Position numbers and translations under genes: made by a program. Below the pieces are notes generated by a model that worked only from the letters and a program-made list of their open reading frames with translations, ran no database searches and was not told the origin of the DNA. 64,000 bases of DNA from Candidatus Caldilinea saccharophila (lineage in GTDB: Bacteria; Chloroflexota; Anaerolineae; Caldilineales; Caldilineaceae), in assembly GCA_016710365.1 (NCBI GenBank), contig JADJVW010000012.1, positions 102,812-166,811 of the forward strand. Direction: 5' to 3'. Shown here piece after piece: positions 37,756-46,837 of this stretch. Every line of letters begins with the position of its first letter. Within the stretch, counting starts at the first letter, position 1.

Positions 37756-40509
37756 ATGCAATCACAGCGCAATACCCTGGAAATCTATGTTGGCCGTGCC
37801 GTTGGCGACGGCGCCTATCCCGTCACCGCACGCGTCCTCGAAACCAATCAAAGCGTCCGTTCTTCGATGGTGCTTGCTCTGTCCGTCGAAGAATTGTTGC
37901 TTGCACAGCGCTGGCTGGCCGATGGCGATGCCAATGACTCCGCAGTGCATGATTTTGGGGCGCGCCTGTTTGATGCACTCTTCGCCGGCCCAGTGCGTCT
38001 GCTCTACGACCAGCTTGCGGGTGATCCTGATCGCCCCCCAGCGTTCTGGATCGTAGTCGACGACCCTGGCATTGCGCAGATCTCATGGGAACTGCTCTAC
38101 GACAGCCGGCGGCCGGGCTTTCTGGCGCTCTCTGCACCGTTCGTGCGTGGACTGGCCATCGAGAACCCGACGCGCAGCCGGCCGGTAACCGCCGGCCCGC
38201 TACGTGTAATGGTAGCATCGGCGTTCCCGTCCGGGCTGGAGAGCCTCGAGTCGAATGACGAGGCGCAAGCAATCGCTAATGCCCTGCAGCAAACACCGGA
38301 TGGGGTGCAAATCACCGAATTGCCGCACGCCACGCTCAGCCGCCTGCAAAATGCGCTGCGCGAAGCTGAACAGAGCAACACGCCCTACCATGTCCTGCAC
38401 CTCATCAGCCATGGCTATGCGGACGCAGCAACCGGCGCCAGCGCCGTCATCCTGGAAGATGAGCGCGGCGCTGCTGATGTCGTCCAGCCGGCTGCTTTCG
38501 CCGCGTTGTTGAGCGGGCTTGGCATCCAGTTGGTCTTTCTTAACGCGTGTAGCTCCGCCAGCATGCCGGCCAACAACCTGGCGCCCGGCTTTGCCCAGGC
38601 GCTGCTTGGCGCCGGCATTCCCATCCTGGTTGGCATGCAGGCGCCTGTAACGACAAGCGATGCCTTGCTGTTCACGGCCGAATTGTATGGCAGCCTGGCC
38701 GATGGAAGATCGGTGGACAGTGCGCTGCTCGACGTCCGGCGAATTGCGCAACAGCGCAGCTCGGATGGCCGAACCGCACCGGCTATCCCCGTTTGCTACA
38801 CGCGCATCATGCCGGCACGCCTGGTCAACGCGCAGGCTTCAATGCCAGCATCGCCCGCACCTGCGCAGATTCAGCCCGCAGTGCCGGCTGCGCCCGTGGC
38901 AACCGGCACACAAAGGGCGCGCCGGCTCTGGGGAGTGGTAGCGGCCATCGTCGCGCTGGTGGTTGGAATCATCTCAGGCTACGTAAGTATGCGCGACTTT
39001 TTCTGTGCGCCACCGGTGCGCAGCGGCCTGCCAACGTTCCTGGGCACCGTTTGTGATGCGATTGCGCCGCAAGAAGCACCGGTCGTCGTGGTTGCACCGA
39101 CCGCAACGCCGCAGCCGAGGCTTACCGGCGATTTCAAGATTGCCGTTGCGGAGTTTGCGCCAGCAGACGGCCCAGGCGCATCCGATGCCAGCGCCAAGGC
39201 GAGCGAGCTGGCTCACCAGATCTACGAACAACTACATGACGATCTCAACAGGATGGCTTCCGACGCATCCGTGCCGTTCAGCATCGATATGGGGCTCGCG
39301 CCGCAGGTCGTCGGGAGCATTGAGGGCGACACCTATCAGGCGCAGGTGGATAACGCCGTGCGCCGCGCCCGCGAGATCAACGCTGACCTCCTGATCTTCG
39401 GCAACCTGGACGCTTCACCGGACAAGACAGTGGTGGACGCCTACTTTTACCTGGCGCCTATGCAATTGCCTACGGCCGAAGAAATGGCAGGCGCTTATCC
39501 ACTGACCCACGTAGAAAGCACTGGCAATGCCCTGGACAACATGGTGACGAGCAGTGAACTGCGCAGCAGGTTGCTGGCCAGCGCCGATGGCATGGGGCGC
39601 TTTCTGTTCGGGCTTGGCTTCTTTAATCGGCGGCAATTTAACGAAGCAGCACGCTGGCTGGTAGAAGCCGAACAGTCTGTTCCGCCCGAGCATCGAAAAC
39701 AGCGCGCCGTCGTCGAGTTGTTTCTTGGCAGCACGGCGGCCCAGCTTGGCGATCTGCCGCTTGCGCACCAGAGTTACCAGACGGCGCTCGATCTTGACCC
39801 ACGCTTTGCCCGCGCCCTGCTTGGGCGGGGCCAGATCGATTTCTTGCTGGAACGCGTCGCCGGCGGCTGCGCGCCAGGCGCCACCGACGTCGCTGCCATT
39901 CAGCGGGCGCTGGAGGACTATCAAAACGCATTGGGGCTGACTGCCGACCCGCTTGCTGCGATTCCCACGAAGGTCAACCTGTATGCTGGAACAGCCTACG
40001 TCTGCCTGGCTCTTGCTGAAGCTGGCGACGAGTATTGGGAACTGGCGCAAGAACATCTTGAGGAAGTGGTCGCCGACTACGCAGCAAATGGCGACACTCG
40101 CCTGCAATACCTGGCGGCGCAGGCCCAAGCTCGCCTTGGCGCGCTGGCGCTGGCGCTGCAGCGTGCGGGATCGATCGATCAGGCAATGCTGGCCTCGGCT
40201 GAAGGCGCGTTTGAACAGGCGGCCGCCCTCAGCCGGATGCCTGGCGAAATCGCCCTGAACCAACTGTGGCTGGCCTGGATCCAGGCCAGCCAGTCGCACT
40301 GTGAGGCCGCCCAGACCCATGCCCAGACTGCCCAGGCGGCCTTTGAACAGCGTGCCGCGCTGGACAGCACATCGCCGGCTTATACCGACTTCGCCACACA
40401 GTACAGCCAGCTGCGCGATAAATATGTTCTGCTGTTGAAGAGCCAGTGTCCCAGTTCGTTTGCGCCAGAAAATATACACGCCGCGTGGGAAGCGTATAGT
40501 TTCGGTTGA
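37756..40509 (+). CDS. CHAT-domain (caspase-like) membrane protein with extracytoplasmic TPR region
   Basis: 917 residues from the ATG at 37756. Residues about 90-370 form a CHAT domain of the caspase fold, with the catalytic pair His219 (HLISHGYA) and Cys265 (FLNACSSA) and the typical LVGMQAPVTTSDA and ALLDVRRI elements after it. A Pro/Ala linker leads to a single membrane helix at about 389-411 (WGVVAAIVALVVGIISGYV) with basic residues on its N-side, so the protease domain should face the cytoplasm. Beyond it are a receptor-like alpha/beta segment (FKIAVAEFAP...ADLLIFGNLD) and a TPR array (AHQSYQTALDLDPRFARALLGRGQI). CHAT proteases process specific partners in defence and cell-death systems. 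The SH3/LysM lipoprotein and metzincin genes follow on the same strand. Confidence 0.88.
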   Translation: MQSQRNTLEIYVGRAVGDGAYPVTARVLETNQSVRSSMVLALSVEELLLAQRWLADGDANDSAVHDFGARLFDALFAGPVRLLYDQLAGDPDRPPAFWIVVDDPGIAQISWELLYDSRRPGFLALSAPFVRGLAIENPTRSRPVTAGPLRVMVASAFPSGLESLESNDEAQAIANALQQTPDGVQITELPHATLSRLQNALREAEQSNTPYHVLHLISHGYADAATGASAVILEDERGAADVVQPAAFAALLSGLGIQLVFLNACSSASMPANNLAPGFAQALLGAGIPILVGMQAPVTTSDALLFTAELYGSLADGRSVDSALLDVRRIAQQRSSDGRTAPAIPVCYTRIMPARLVNAQASMPASPAPAQIQPAVPAAPVATGTQRARRLWGVVAAIVALVVGIISGYVSMRDFFCAPPVRSGLPTFLGTVCDAIAPQEAPVVVVAPTATPQPRLTGDFKIAVAEFAPADGPGASDASAKASELAHQIYEQLHDDLNRMASDASVPFSIDMGLAPQVVGSIEGDTYQAQVDNAVRRAREINADLLIFGNLDASPDKTVVDAYFYLAPMQLPTAEEMAGAYPLTHVESTGNALDNMVTSSELRSRLLASADGMGRFLFGLGFFNRRQFNEAARWLVEAEQSVPPEHRKQRAVVELFLGSTAAQLGDLPLAHQSYQTALDLDPRFARALLGRGQIDFLLERVAGGCAPGATDVAAIQRALEDYQNALGLTADPLAAIPTKVNLYAGTAYVCLALAEAGDEYWELAQEHLEEVVADYAANGDTRLQYLAAQAQARLGALALALQRAGSIDQAMLASAEGAFEQAAALSRMPGEIALNQLWLAWIQASQSHCEAAQTHAQTAQAAFEQRAALDSTSPAYTDFATQYSQLRDKYVLLLKSQCPSSFAPENIHAAWEAYSFG

Positions 40510-40594
40510 CAAGAGAAGCCGATTGGATCATACTCGCCGAGCACCCGTCCATCACCAACCGAGGCGTCCGAAATACCAAACCCGGAATGTGCCA

Positions 40595-42029
40595 ATGATT
40601 CGCTTCAATGCGTTCTACTCAATTGTACTGGCAGGTCTGGCCTCACTGTCTCTTGTTGCCGCGTGCAATGAGCCAACGCCCACAGGTGCACCGGCGATCA
40701 GTGCGACAGATTTTCAGCCGGCGGCACTTGCCACCGCGCCTGAAACGGCCTCCAGCACGGCCACAGCGTTCCCCACGCCCACCAACACACCAACCGGCAC
40801 GCCAACCCTGGCGGCGCCTGCGACGTTAACGATATCGGAGACCCTTAATATCCGTAGCGGACCTGGGATCACCTATCCTGTTGTCGGCGTGCTGCTTGCC
40901 GAGGATGCGGCCACCGTGATCGGAGTGTCGCCGGACGGCAAATGGTGGAAGCTGGCCTGCCCCACGAATGTCGTGTCGGATCAGTGTTGGGTGATCAGCG
41001 ATCCGCAGTATTCGGCAATTGACGCGGCGGACGCGGCGATTGCCATTGCCATTGCGCCGGCTGCGCCATCGCCCACACTTACACCCGCCGCGACACCGTG
41101 TATTGCGAGCGCACCGCCCGGCTGGAGCGCGTACCGGGTACGCAGCGGCGATACGCTCTCGAGGTTGGCCCAGCGCACCGGCGCTTTTGTTGCGGAACTC
41201 CAGAGCGTCAATTGCCTTGATTCCGACGTCATCGTCGAGGGCAGCACATTATCTGTGCCTGGCGGGCGGCAGTGCAGCCGGGGATTGCAGGGCCTGGCTC
41301 AAACGCATCTAGTACGCGCAAGACGGGGTGTGGCTGGACCTGGGCAGTCGGAACGAAGAACTGGTGAAACTGCTGGGATTCAGTAGCCCAGGTGGTGGCC
41401 CTTATTGCCGGGCATTGCCCAATGCGGCGTCACCCAGCATTAGAATCGGCGCCGCCAACGCCGGCGCGGAGAGTGCGCAAGGCACAACCTGGGAGGTCGG
41501 GCAGGTTTTTGGCATTTGTCTGAACGGCGTGCAGAGTTCAAATCCGTTGACGTTGACAATCCAGCCACCAAGCGGCGAAGCCATGAGATTCACGCTACCG
41601 GGCGCCAGACCCGTATTGCGCTGGATCGTAGGTCCTGGCGAGCCACGCGGGCTCTATCGTGTCACGTCAGCAGAGGCATCCGCATCATTTGAGGTAATCA
41701 AACCGACTGATACCAAAACGAGTATTGCCATGTTCAATCGCACTCCTTCGACGTACCAGGTGTCTGAAGGCCAAGGTGCAAGCTTTGTAGCTGCCGGGTA
41801 CAAACCGGGACCTCTCACTATGTATGTGTGCCGGGCAGATGCACCGATGCTGGGCGTTGAAGTGTGCTTCACGTTACGCAATATCATCGTAGGTGCGAAT
41901 CGATCCGGTCGATGGAACTTTTCGACCAAGGGGCTAGATGCTGGGACATACGTTCTGCACGACGGGATCGACCCTGAGTTCATCAAAGCCGAAGAAGATC
42001 CAAGGCTCTTCGTTGTCACCGGGCCATGA
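40595..42029 (+). CDS. Lipoprotein with bacterial SH3 and LysM domains (frame interrupted)
   Basis: About 478 residues when frames are joined. The ATG at 40595 starts a lipoprotein signal ending LSLVAAC, lipidated at Cys24. After a Thr/Pro linker come an SH3_3-type domain (TLNIRSGPGITYPVVGVLL...DGKWWKL) and a LysM (YRVRSGDTLSRLAQRTG), both expected to bind peptidoglycan. The frame is lost between about 41,265 and 41,330, and the remaining 230 residues (VWLDLGSRNEELVKLLGF onward) are a beta-rich domain I do not recognise, with a C-terminal part having two Cys. A stop is present in the third frame here, so more than one error is possible. Lies 85 bases after the CHAT gene. Confidence 0.7.
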
Positions 42030-42090
42030 CAACAGCCAATGATAGTCTTTCCGCCGCAGACAAGTTCGGAGCACAAAAAGGAGAACCACA

Positions 42091-43296
42091 ATGAACGGGC
42101 GCTATGACGATCCCGGTATCGGCCCCTCCGGTCAGGGGGCATTTGGATACTATCTGGTCAGACTCGATCGATCGATACGCTTCCGAAGATCAGATGACGA
42201 CTGGCAGGGAGCGGAAATCCAGGGCGGAGAGCTTCGTTTCTATCTTGACGATTGGGGTGACGCCATTCGTAGGGTTGACTTTCAGATAGCCACGTTTGGT
42301 CCGGAGGAAACTGGAGTAATCAGCCTGCGCGGTGGAGGGCATCGAGAGGCAGGATACTCTCACATGAATGTTATTGGAGACGGCGACAGTCGCGATGGTG
42401 AATTTCTGATTGAGTGCGAGGCGTCCTACCTCGACGAACGGATGGTAGCCGAATCGGAACTCGAATACGACGATGGCAACACTTTCACGTCTCCGAGCGA
42501 TCTCTTCCGCGGCGCCTTCAGTGGCGTCCTTCGGTGGACAGAGGGCGATGGCGGCGAAGGGGCCTCTCTGCTGCTGCAGTCGGCGGAATTGAAGTTCGAG
42601 GGGGACGGCAAGTGGAAGGAGATTGAGGTTGTCATTCCCGCAGAAGCTCAAGCTGAGCGTCTTAGTTTCAAGTGTGACGGTGAAGCGATTCCTGTCTATC
42701 ACAAGACGCTGAAGTTGCAGCTTGTCGGTTTCAAGGCAGCGGCCGACGACAATCAGGCAACTGCCGCCAAGGCAACCGAGATGATACAGATTGCCGAAGA
42801 ATTATGGAACCCGGGATTCATCTACTTTGATTATGTGATCACGGATCCCGTAGTCGATGCTGAACTCCATGATATCGACCCTCTTAGTGTAGCGAATCGC
42901 GCAAAGTTGTGGGCAAGCCGGCCGATCCAGAATGAAATCGATCGACTCCCCATCTTTTTCGTCGATTTCGACCTCGACCAATCGGGAGGTGGCGACACAC
43001 AAGGCTTTCGTATCAATATCATGACTCCTCACGCATCGGTTGTCATCAGCGCGTCTGCCGCCTCCAGTCTCGTACTCGCCCACGAACTGGGCCACGTCAT
43101 GGGCGGTCGGCATCCGGGCACGGCTGGCTCTGTATACCACTGGACTGGGACAGATGCCACAATCATGGAGATATTCCCGTTCGCGGAGATCAACAGTCAT
43201 GAAAACTGTGTGAACGCTAGCTGTCCCGCGCCGGGCTGCGAAAACTATACTCGTCGGGAGTGCCTTGAACCGGGCAGTTGGGGGCTCTGGGTGTAA
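42091..43296 (+). CDS. Putative metzincin-type zinc metalloprotease
   Basis: 401 residues with the extended zinc motif HELGHVMGGRH: His331, Glu332, His335 and His341, that is HExxHxxGxxH as in metzincins. A Met about 32 residues on (TIMEIFPF) could be the Met-turn. The first 210 residues are a beta-rich region without recognised family, and the C-terminus carries five Cys (CVNASCPAPGCENY...C). No signal peptide is visible, although the Cys-rich end would suit export. Strong ribosome site (aaaggag). It follows the lipoprotein by 61 bases on the same strand. Confidence 0.72.
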   Translation: MNGRYDDPGIGPSGQGAFGYYLVRLDRSIRFRRSDDDWQGAEIQGGELRFYLDDWGDAIRRVDFQIATFGPEETGVISLRGGGHREAGYSHMNVIGDGDSRDGEFLIECEASYLDERMVAESELEYDDGNTFTSPSDLFRGAFSGVLRWTEGDGGEGASLLLQSAELKFEGDGKWKEIEVVIPAEAQAERLSFKCDGEAIPVYHKTLKLQLVGFKAAADDNQATAAKATEMIQIAEELWNPGFIYFDYVITDPVVDAELHDIDPLSVANRAKLWASRPIQNEIDRLPIFFVDFDLDQSGGGDTQGFRINIMTPHASVVISASAASSLVLAHELGHVMGGRHPGTAGSVYHWTGTDATIMEIFPFAEINSHENCVNASCPAPGCENYTRRECLEPGSWGLWV

Positions 43297-43504
43297 TGTG
43301 CATCCTTGGCCACCTCATCCAGACCATTTGCAGCGCCGCCCCCCATAATACCGAAGCCCAGACGGCGCCGGCCTACATCCTCTGGCCTTGGTCGCGCTGC
43401 CTGCCGTCCGGCGCCAAGCCGCCCGATGACATAGTAGGACGCCAAGACATGCCAACCCGCACCTTCCACCAAATCGGGACAACATCAGCGCAGAGTGAAA
43501 GGGG

Positions 43505-43580
43505 TTCGCAGAGAAAAACAAAAAGCTCTTCACAACCATTTCTCTGCGTTCCTCTGCCGCTTTGCGACTCCGCGTCAAAG
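43505..43580. repeat. Inverted intergenic repeat of CGCAGAGAAA type
   Basis: CGCAGAGAAA near 43,507 and TTTCTCTGCG near 43,540 are complementary, followed by CTCTGCCGCTTTGCGACTCCGCGTCAAAG words like the repeat at 9.2 kb. It lies in the spacer between the convergent metalloprotease and thioredoxin reductase genes; the rest of that spacer holds nothing notable. Confidence 0.5.
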
Positions 43581-43591
43581 TTGTAAACTTT

Positions 43592-44839
43592 TCAGACTGT
43601 TTTCAGAAACTCGCGGACAAGCAGGGCCGCGGCCGCGCCTTCCCCGGCCGCGCTGGCAACCTGCTTGGTGCTGCCCTGGCGCACGTCTCCCGCAGCGAAT
43701 ATGCCGGGGATGCTGGTTTCCAGCGCGGCGGGTTCGCGCTGGGCAAAGCCGGCGGGCCGGTCGCCGTCGTGGACGAGATCGTGTCCGGTAATGACGAAGC
43801 CCCACGGGTTGAGCCGCATAGCGCTCTTTTGCAGGAACGCTGTGTTCGGGTCAAGCCCGATAAACACGAACGCGCCGTCAACTTCCAGCATCTCTTCCTG
43901 ATGGGTCTGGTTGTTACGCGTGCGCAGCGCGTTTAGTTTGGCATCGGCCCCTAGAAATTCCACGGCCTCGGTGTTGAACCGCACCTCGATCTTGGGGTCG
44001 CCCAACACGCTCTCCTCGATCACCTTGCTCGCCTTGAAGCGGTCGCCGCGCACCAGGATAGTGACGTGGTCGGCAAATTTGGTCAACAAGAGGCTTTCCT
44101 CCGCGGCGCTGTTGCCGCCGCCGATCACAGCTACCCGCTTGCCTTTGTAGAACGGGCCGTCGCACGTGGCGCAGAAGTGCACGCTGGCGCCGATATAGTC
44201 GCTTTCCCCCGGCGCGCCGAGACGGCGATAGCGGCTGCCGGTGGCGATGACCACAGCGTGCGCGCTGTATTCGTCGCGGCTGGCCGTCTGGACGCAATGA
44301 TAATTGTCGTGCGAGTGGAAGCCCACGATGTCTTGCGCCTCCAACAACTGCACGCCAAAGCGTTCCGCTTGCTGGCGCAGCCGGTTGGAGAAATCGATGC
44401 CCGCCACGCCGTCCGGGAAGCCGGGCAGGTTGTCGAGTTTTTCCGTGGCCGCGGCCTGACCGCCAAACGCGGCGCGCTCGATGACCAGCGTATCGATGCC
44501 CTCACGCGCGGTGTAGAACGCGGTCGTCAACCCCGCGGGGCCGCCGCCGATGACGATCAGCGGAAAGTGCTTGCGGTCGAGCGAGGTTTTCAGTCCCAAC
44601 TTCGCCGCCAGTTCGGCGTTGGTCGGCTCGACCAGCAGAGAGCCATCCGCAAAGACAATGGTCGGGATGATGCGCTTGCCGCCGTTCTTTTCGATGACAG
44701 ATTGCTCGGCCGCGGGGTCCTGCTCGATGTCGACCCACGTGTAGGCAATCTGATGCTCGCCTAAGAACTGCTTGGCGCGGCGACAATCGGGGCACCAATG
44801 GGCGCCGTACAGAGTGATCTCCGGTGTGGATGATGGCAT
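43592..44839 (-). CDS. Glutaredoxin-thioredoxin reductase fusion flavoprotein
   Basis: 415 residues. Residues 8-85 form a glutaredoxin/NrdH-like domain with the redox pair Cys16-Pro-Asp-Cys19. Residues 92-415 form a TrxB-type reductase: FAD motif GGGPAG (98-103), redox centre Cys223-Ala-Thr-Cys226, NADPH motif GGGNSAAE (240-247) and a C-terminal FAD segment GIFAAGDVRQGSTKQVASAAGEG. The fused reductase presumably passes electrons from NADPH to its own glutaredoxin domain and then to disulfide substrates. The TVP38-type gene lies 21 bases upstream on the same strand and is probably co-transcribed. Confidence 0.93.
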   Translation of the reverse strand: MPSSTPEITLYGAHWCPDCRRAKQFLGEHQIAYTWVDIEQDPAAEQSVIEKNGGKRIIPTIVFADGSLLVEPTNAELAAKLGLKTSLDRKHFPLIVIGGGPAGLTTAFYTAREGIDTLVIERAAFGGQAAATEKLDNLPGFPDGVAGIDFSNRLRQQAERFGVQLLEAQDIVGFHSHDNYHCVQTASRDEYSAHAVVIATGSRYRRLGAPGESDYIGASVHFCATCDGPFYKGKRVAVIGGGNSAAEESLLLTKFADHVTILVRGDRFKASKVIEESVLGDPKIEVRFNTEAVEFLGADAKLNALRTRNNQTHQEEMLEVDGAFVFIGLDPNTAFLQKSAMRLNPWGFVITGHDLVHDGDRPAGFAQREPAALETSIPGIFAAGDVRQGSTKQVASAAGEGAAAALLVREFLKTV

Positions 44840-44860
44840 GGCTTCCTCGTGATAATTGGT

Positions 44861-45640
44861 TCAAGCTGCTTTGGGAGTTGTCTCCGCCGTCTGCTCGCGA
44901 CGCTTGAAGTAGCGCGATAGGGCAATGCTGACCACGAACATAACCAGCGAGATCGCCAGCGGACGCCAATCCAGGCTGGGCAGTTCGCCGGTCAGGAACA
45001 TGTTGGTGATCTCGTCTGGCGCCAGCGTCGCGCCGAGCAGGACGAACGCAATCGTGCCCGGGATCGACCCCAGGATCGTCGCCAGCAAGAAGGGCCAGTA
45101 GCCGATGCGCAGAAAGCCCGCCAGGTAATTCACCAGATCGTAGGGCAGGAAGATGAAGCGCATGATCAGCACCGTCTCGAAGCTGTTCTCGCGCATACGC
45201 CGGGCGTAACGCTGCACGAAGCCATCGGCGCTTTCGTCGTCCAGCACACCCTGACCAAAGTAGCGCCCCACAAAAAAGGCGACGGTTGCGGACAGGTTGG
45301 CGCCGATGATCGTGTAGATAATGCCCCACACCGGCCCAAAGAGGAAACCGCCGGCTAAAGTCAGCAGCACCGATGAAAAGAGCGTCAGTGGCCGGATCGT
45401 ATAAACGACAATGTAGGCCAGCGGCGCCAGCGGATTATCCTGCACCCACGTCATCCCGGCAAGCAACAACTCGGAAAGCGTGAGATCGTTGGTGCGCATA
45501 AACAGCAGCAGCCCGCCGATCAGCGCGATCCAGATGGCGGCTGCCGTCACTTTTGCCAATGTTGCTTCCACCACGATGAATTTTGCATCGTTTATTTCCT
45601 CAATTTGCGGTAACGATTCAACGTAACTTCCATAGGCCAC
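44861..45640 (-). CDS. TVP38/TMEM64 (VTT domain) family membrane protein
   Basis: 259 residues, about six membrane segments. The VTT/SNARE-associated signature is present: TLFSSVLLTLAGGFLFGPVWGIIYTIIGANLSATVAFFVGRYFG, followed by the F-x-x-x-L-I-M-R-F-I-F-L-P-Y-D-L-V-N-Y motif and GTIAFVLLGA. Members act in lipid scrambling or undecaprenyl-phosphate and lipid movement; the exact cargo is unknown. Start uncertain: no clear ribosome site precedes the ATG at 45640. Confidence 0.87.
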   Translation of the reverse strand: MAYGSYVESLPQIEEINDAKFIVVEATLAKVTAAAIWIALIGGLLLFMRTNDLTLSELLLAGMTWVQDNPLAPLAYIVVYTIRPLTLFSSVLLTLAGGFLFGPVWGIIYTIIGANLSATVAFFVGRYFGQGVLDDESADGFVQRYARRMRENSFETVLIMRFIFLPYDLVNYLAGFLRIGYWPFLLATILGSIPGTIAFVLLGATLAPDEITNMFLTGELPSLDWRPLAISLVMFVVSIALSRYFKRREQTAETTPKAA

Positions 45641-45655
45641 GGATGAGACAGATTT

Positions 45656-45725
45656 GACGGAAAAAGCCGGATGATTTTCGGACGAAATCCGTAGAAATTC
45701 ACCTCATTCGTTCCATCCGTGGTCG
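45656..45725 (+). repeat. Dispersed ~70-bp repeat, copy 2
   Basis: Begins GACGGAAAAAGCCGG and ends CATTCGTTCCATCCGTGGTCG; aligns with the copies at 37.2 and 46.6 kb. The following 300 bases to 46,026 have no gene, only a further stretch of CACAAAG/CTTTGTG words at 45,898-45,950. Confidence 0.65.
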
Positions 45726-46026
45726 ACTTTCACGAAGGCTGTATCGTTACAATTTTCGACAATTGCGTGCTTGAGAAGCAACGTTGCCTGCTTGGGCGCC
45801 GCGCTGTGTGCTCACGCCAGTGTGCTGAAATTATGCTGCTCACAACGTTTCGCCTCTGTAAGTGATCCTCAGTAGTTCACGATTTGGTCTCATCGAAGTC
45901 ACAAAGTTAAAGGTAGCACCCTTTGTGCTCTTGGTGGTTTTGTGTGAGTTTCGTGAAGTACTGATCCTACGTGTAGGGATAAGTCAGCGTAATGCACAAT
46001 GTATGACGCGTTCGCTCTCTTTGTGA

Positions 46027-46055
46027 TTTGACAGGGCGTCAGAGGCATGGTATCT
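46027..46055 (+). promoter_or_regulatory. Consensus sigma-70-type promoter
   Basis: TTGACA at 46027-46032 and TATCTT at 46050-46055 with an exact 17-base spacer. The expected start, about 46,062, coincides with the first base of the hairpin that follows. Confidence 0.75.
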
Positions 46056-46061
46056 TGTAGT

Positions 46062-46124
46062 CACGCTGTCGGTGGTGCTGGGCCCCAAACCCAGCTTCGG
46101 GGGACCATCGACAGCGTATTTTTA
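46062..46124 (+). terminator. 5' leader hairpin with U-tract (terminator-like)
   Basis: Outer arms 46062-46075 and 46103-46116 pair over 14 bases with one G-U; an inner GCTGGG/CCCAGC stem fits within. The run ATTTTTATT follows at once, so the structure has all parts of an intrinsic terminator although it lies only 12-24 bases before a start codon. Either a short terminated RNA of about 60 nucleotides, an attenuator, or a stabilising 5' hairpin of the next mRNA. Confidence 0.65.
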
Positions 46125-46135
46125 TTGATGCAGAA

Positions 46136-46552
46136 ATGGGCTTGCGCATGAAAACCCGGATCGCGGTTCTGGCTGACTACGCCAGCCTCTCGCTTGAGCA
46201 CAAGCTCAACATCATGGGCATCTTTACCACCATCAATGCGGCGCAGATCCCCGTCGTGCATCCCCAAATGAAGTTGGTCACCCAATTCGAATTAGACGCC
46301 AGCGAGGCTGGTCAGCATCAGATGCGCATCACGCTGGTCGATGACGACGGCCATGAACAGTTTACCATCGCCGCGCTGGTGAATATCCAGCACCCTCATG
46401 ACGGACGCCCGGTGCTGATGAATCAGATTTTTGATTTGGCGTCTCTTTCTTTTCCCACCTTTGGCAATTACGAATTTCGCATTCTACTCGACGACGAAAT
46501 TGCCGCCGAAGTCCCGCTGACCGTGGCGCACCTCCACCTGCCGAAAGCCTGA
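46136..46552 (+). CDS. DUF6941-like conserved hypothetical protein
   Basis: 138 residues from 46136, or 134 from the second ATG at 46148 (MKTRIAVLADYAS), which is the more usual family start. A single compact beta-rich domain with no signal or membrane segment; conserved-looking LADYASLSLEHKLNIMGIF and the C-terminal LPTFGNYEFRILLDDEIAAEVPL (here FPTFGNYEF...). Function unknown. It is led by the promoter and hairpin above and is single on its strand. Confidence 0.7.
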   Translation: MGLRMKTRIAVLADYASLSLEHKLNIMGIFTTINAAQIPVVHPQMKLVTQFELDASEAGQHQMRITLVDDDGHEQFTIAALVNIQHPHDGRPVLMNQIFDLASLSFPTFGNYEFRILLDDEIAAEVPLTVAHLHLPKA

Positions 46553-46602
46553 CAAGCTATTTATAAAACCCAAGCCGACGATACAGCCATTGCAAAAAAA
46601 TA

Positions 46603-46670
46603 GCTCACGGATGGTGCGGATTAGGCGGATGCTCGCGGATTTACTCCGAAATCACCCGGCTTTGTCCGCC
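46603..46670 (-). repeat. Dispersed ~70-bp repeat, copy 3 (inverted)
   Basis: Its reverse complement contains AAATCCGCGAGCATCCGCCT and CCGCACCATCCGTGAGC, aligning with the other two copies over their whole length. The remainder of the 46,553-46,837 spacer holds the promoter region of the hydroxylase genes; no gene seen. Confidence 0.65.
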
Positions 46671-46837
46671 GAATTTGTGGTCGATTTGGACTACCCTATA
46701 TCTTTATCCTTATTGCCTGTCTCCTAGCATCTGTAGCGGAGTCTACTGACCGCACGCGAGCAAGACGGCATAATGGCACAATCAGACTATCCCATTTTAG
46801 TGATCGCAAATCAGCGCGATTGGACACAGGAGTTTGC

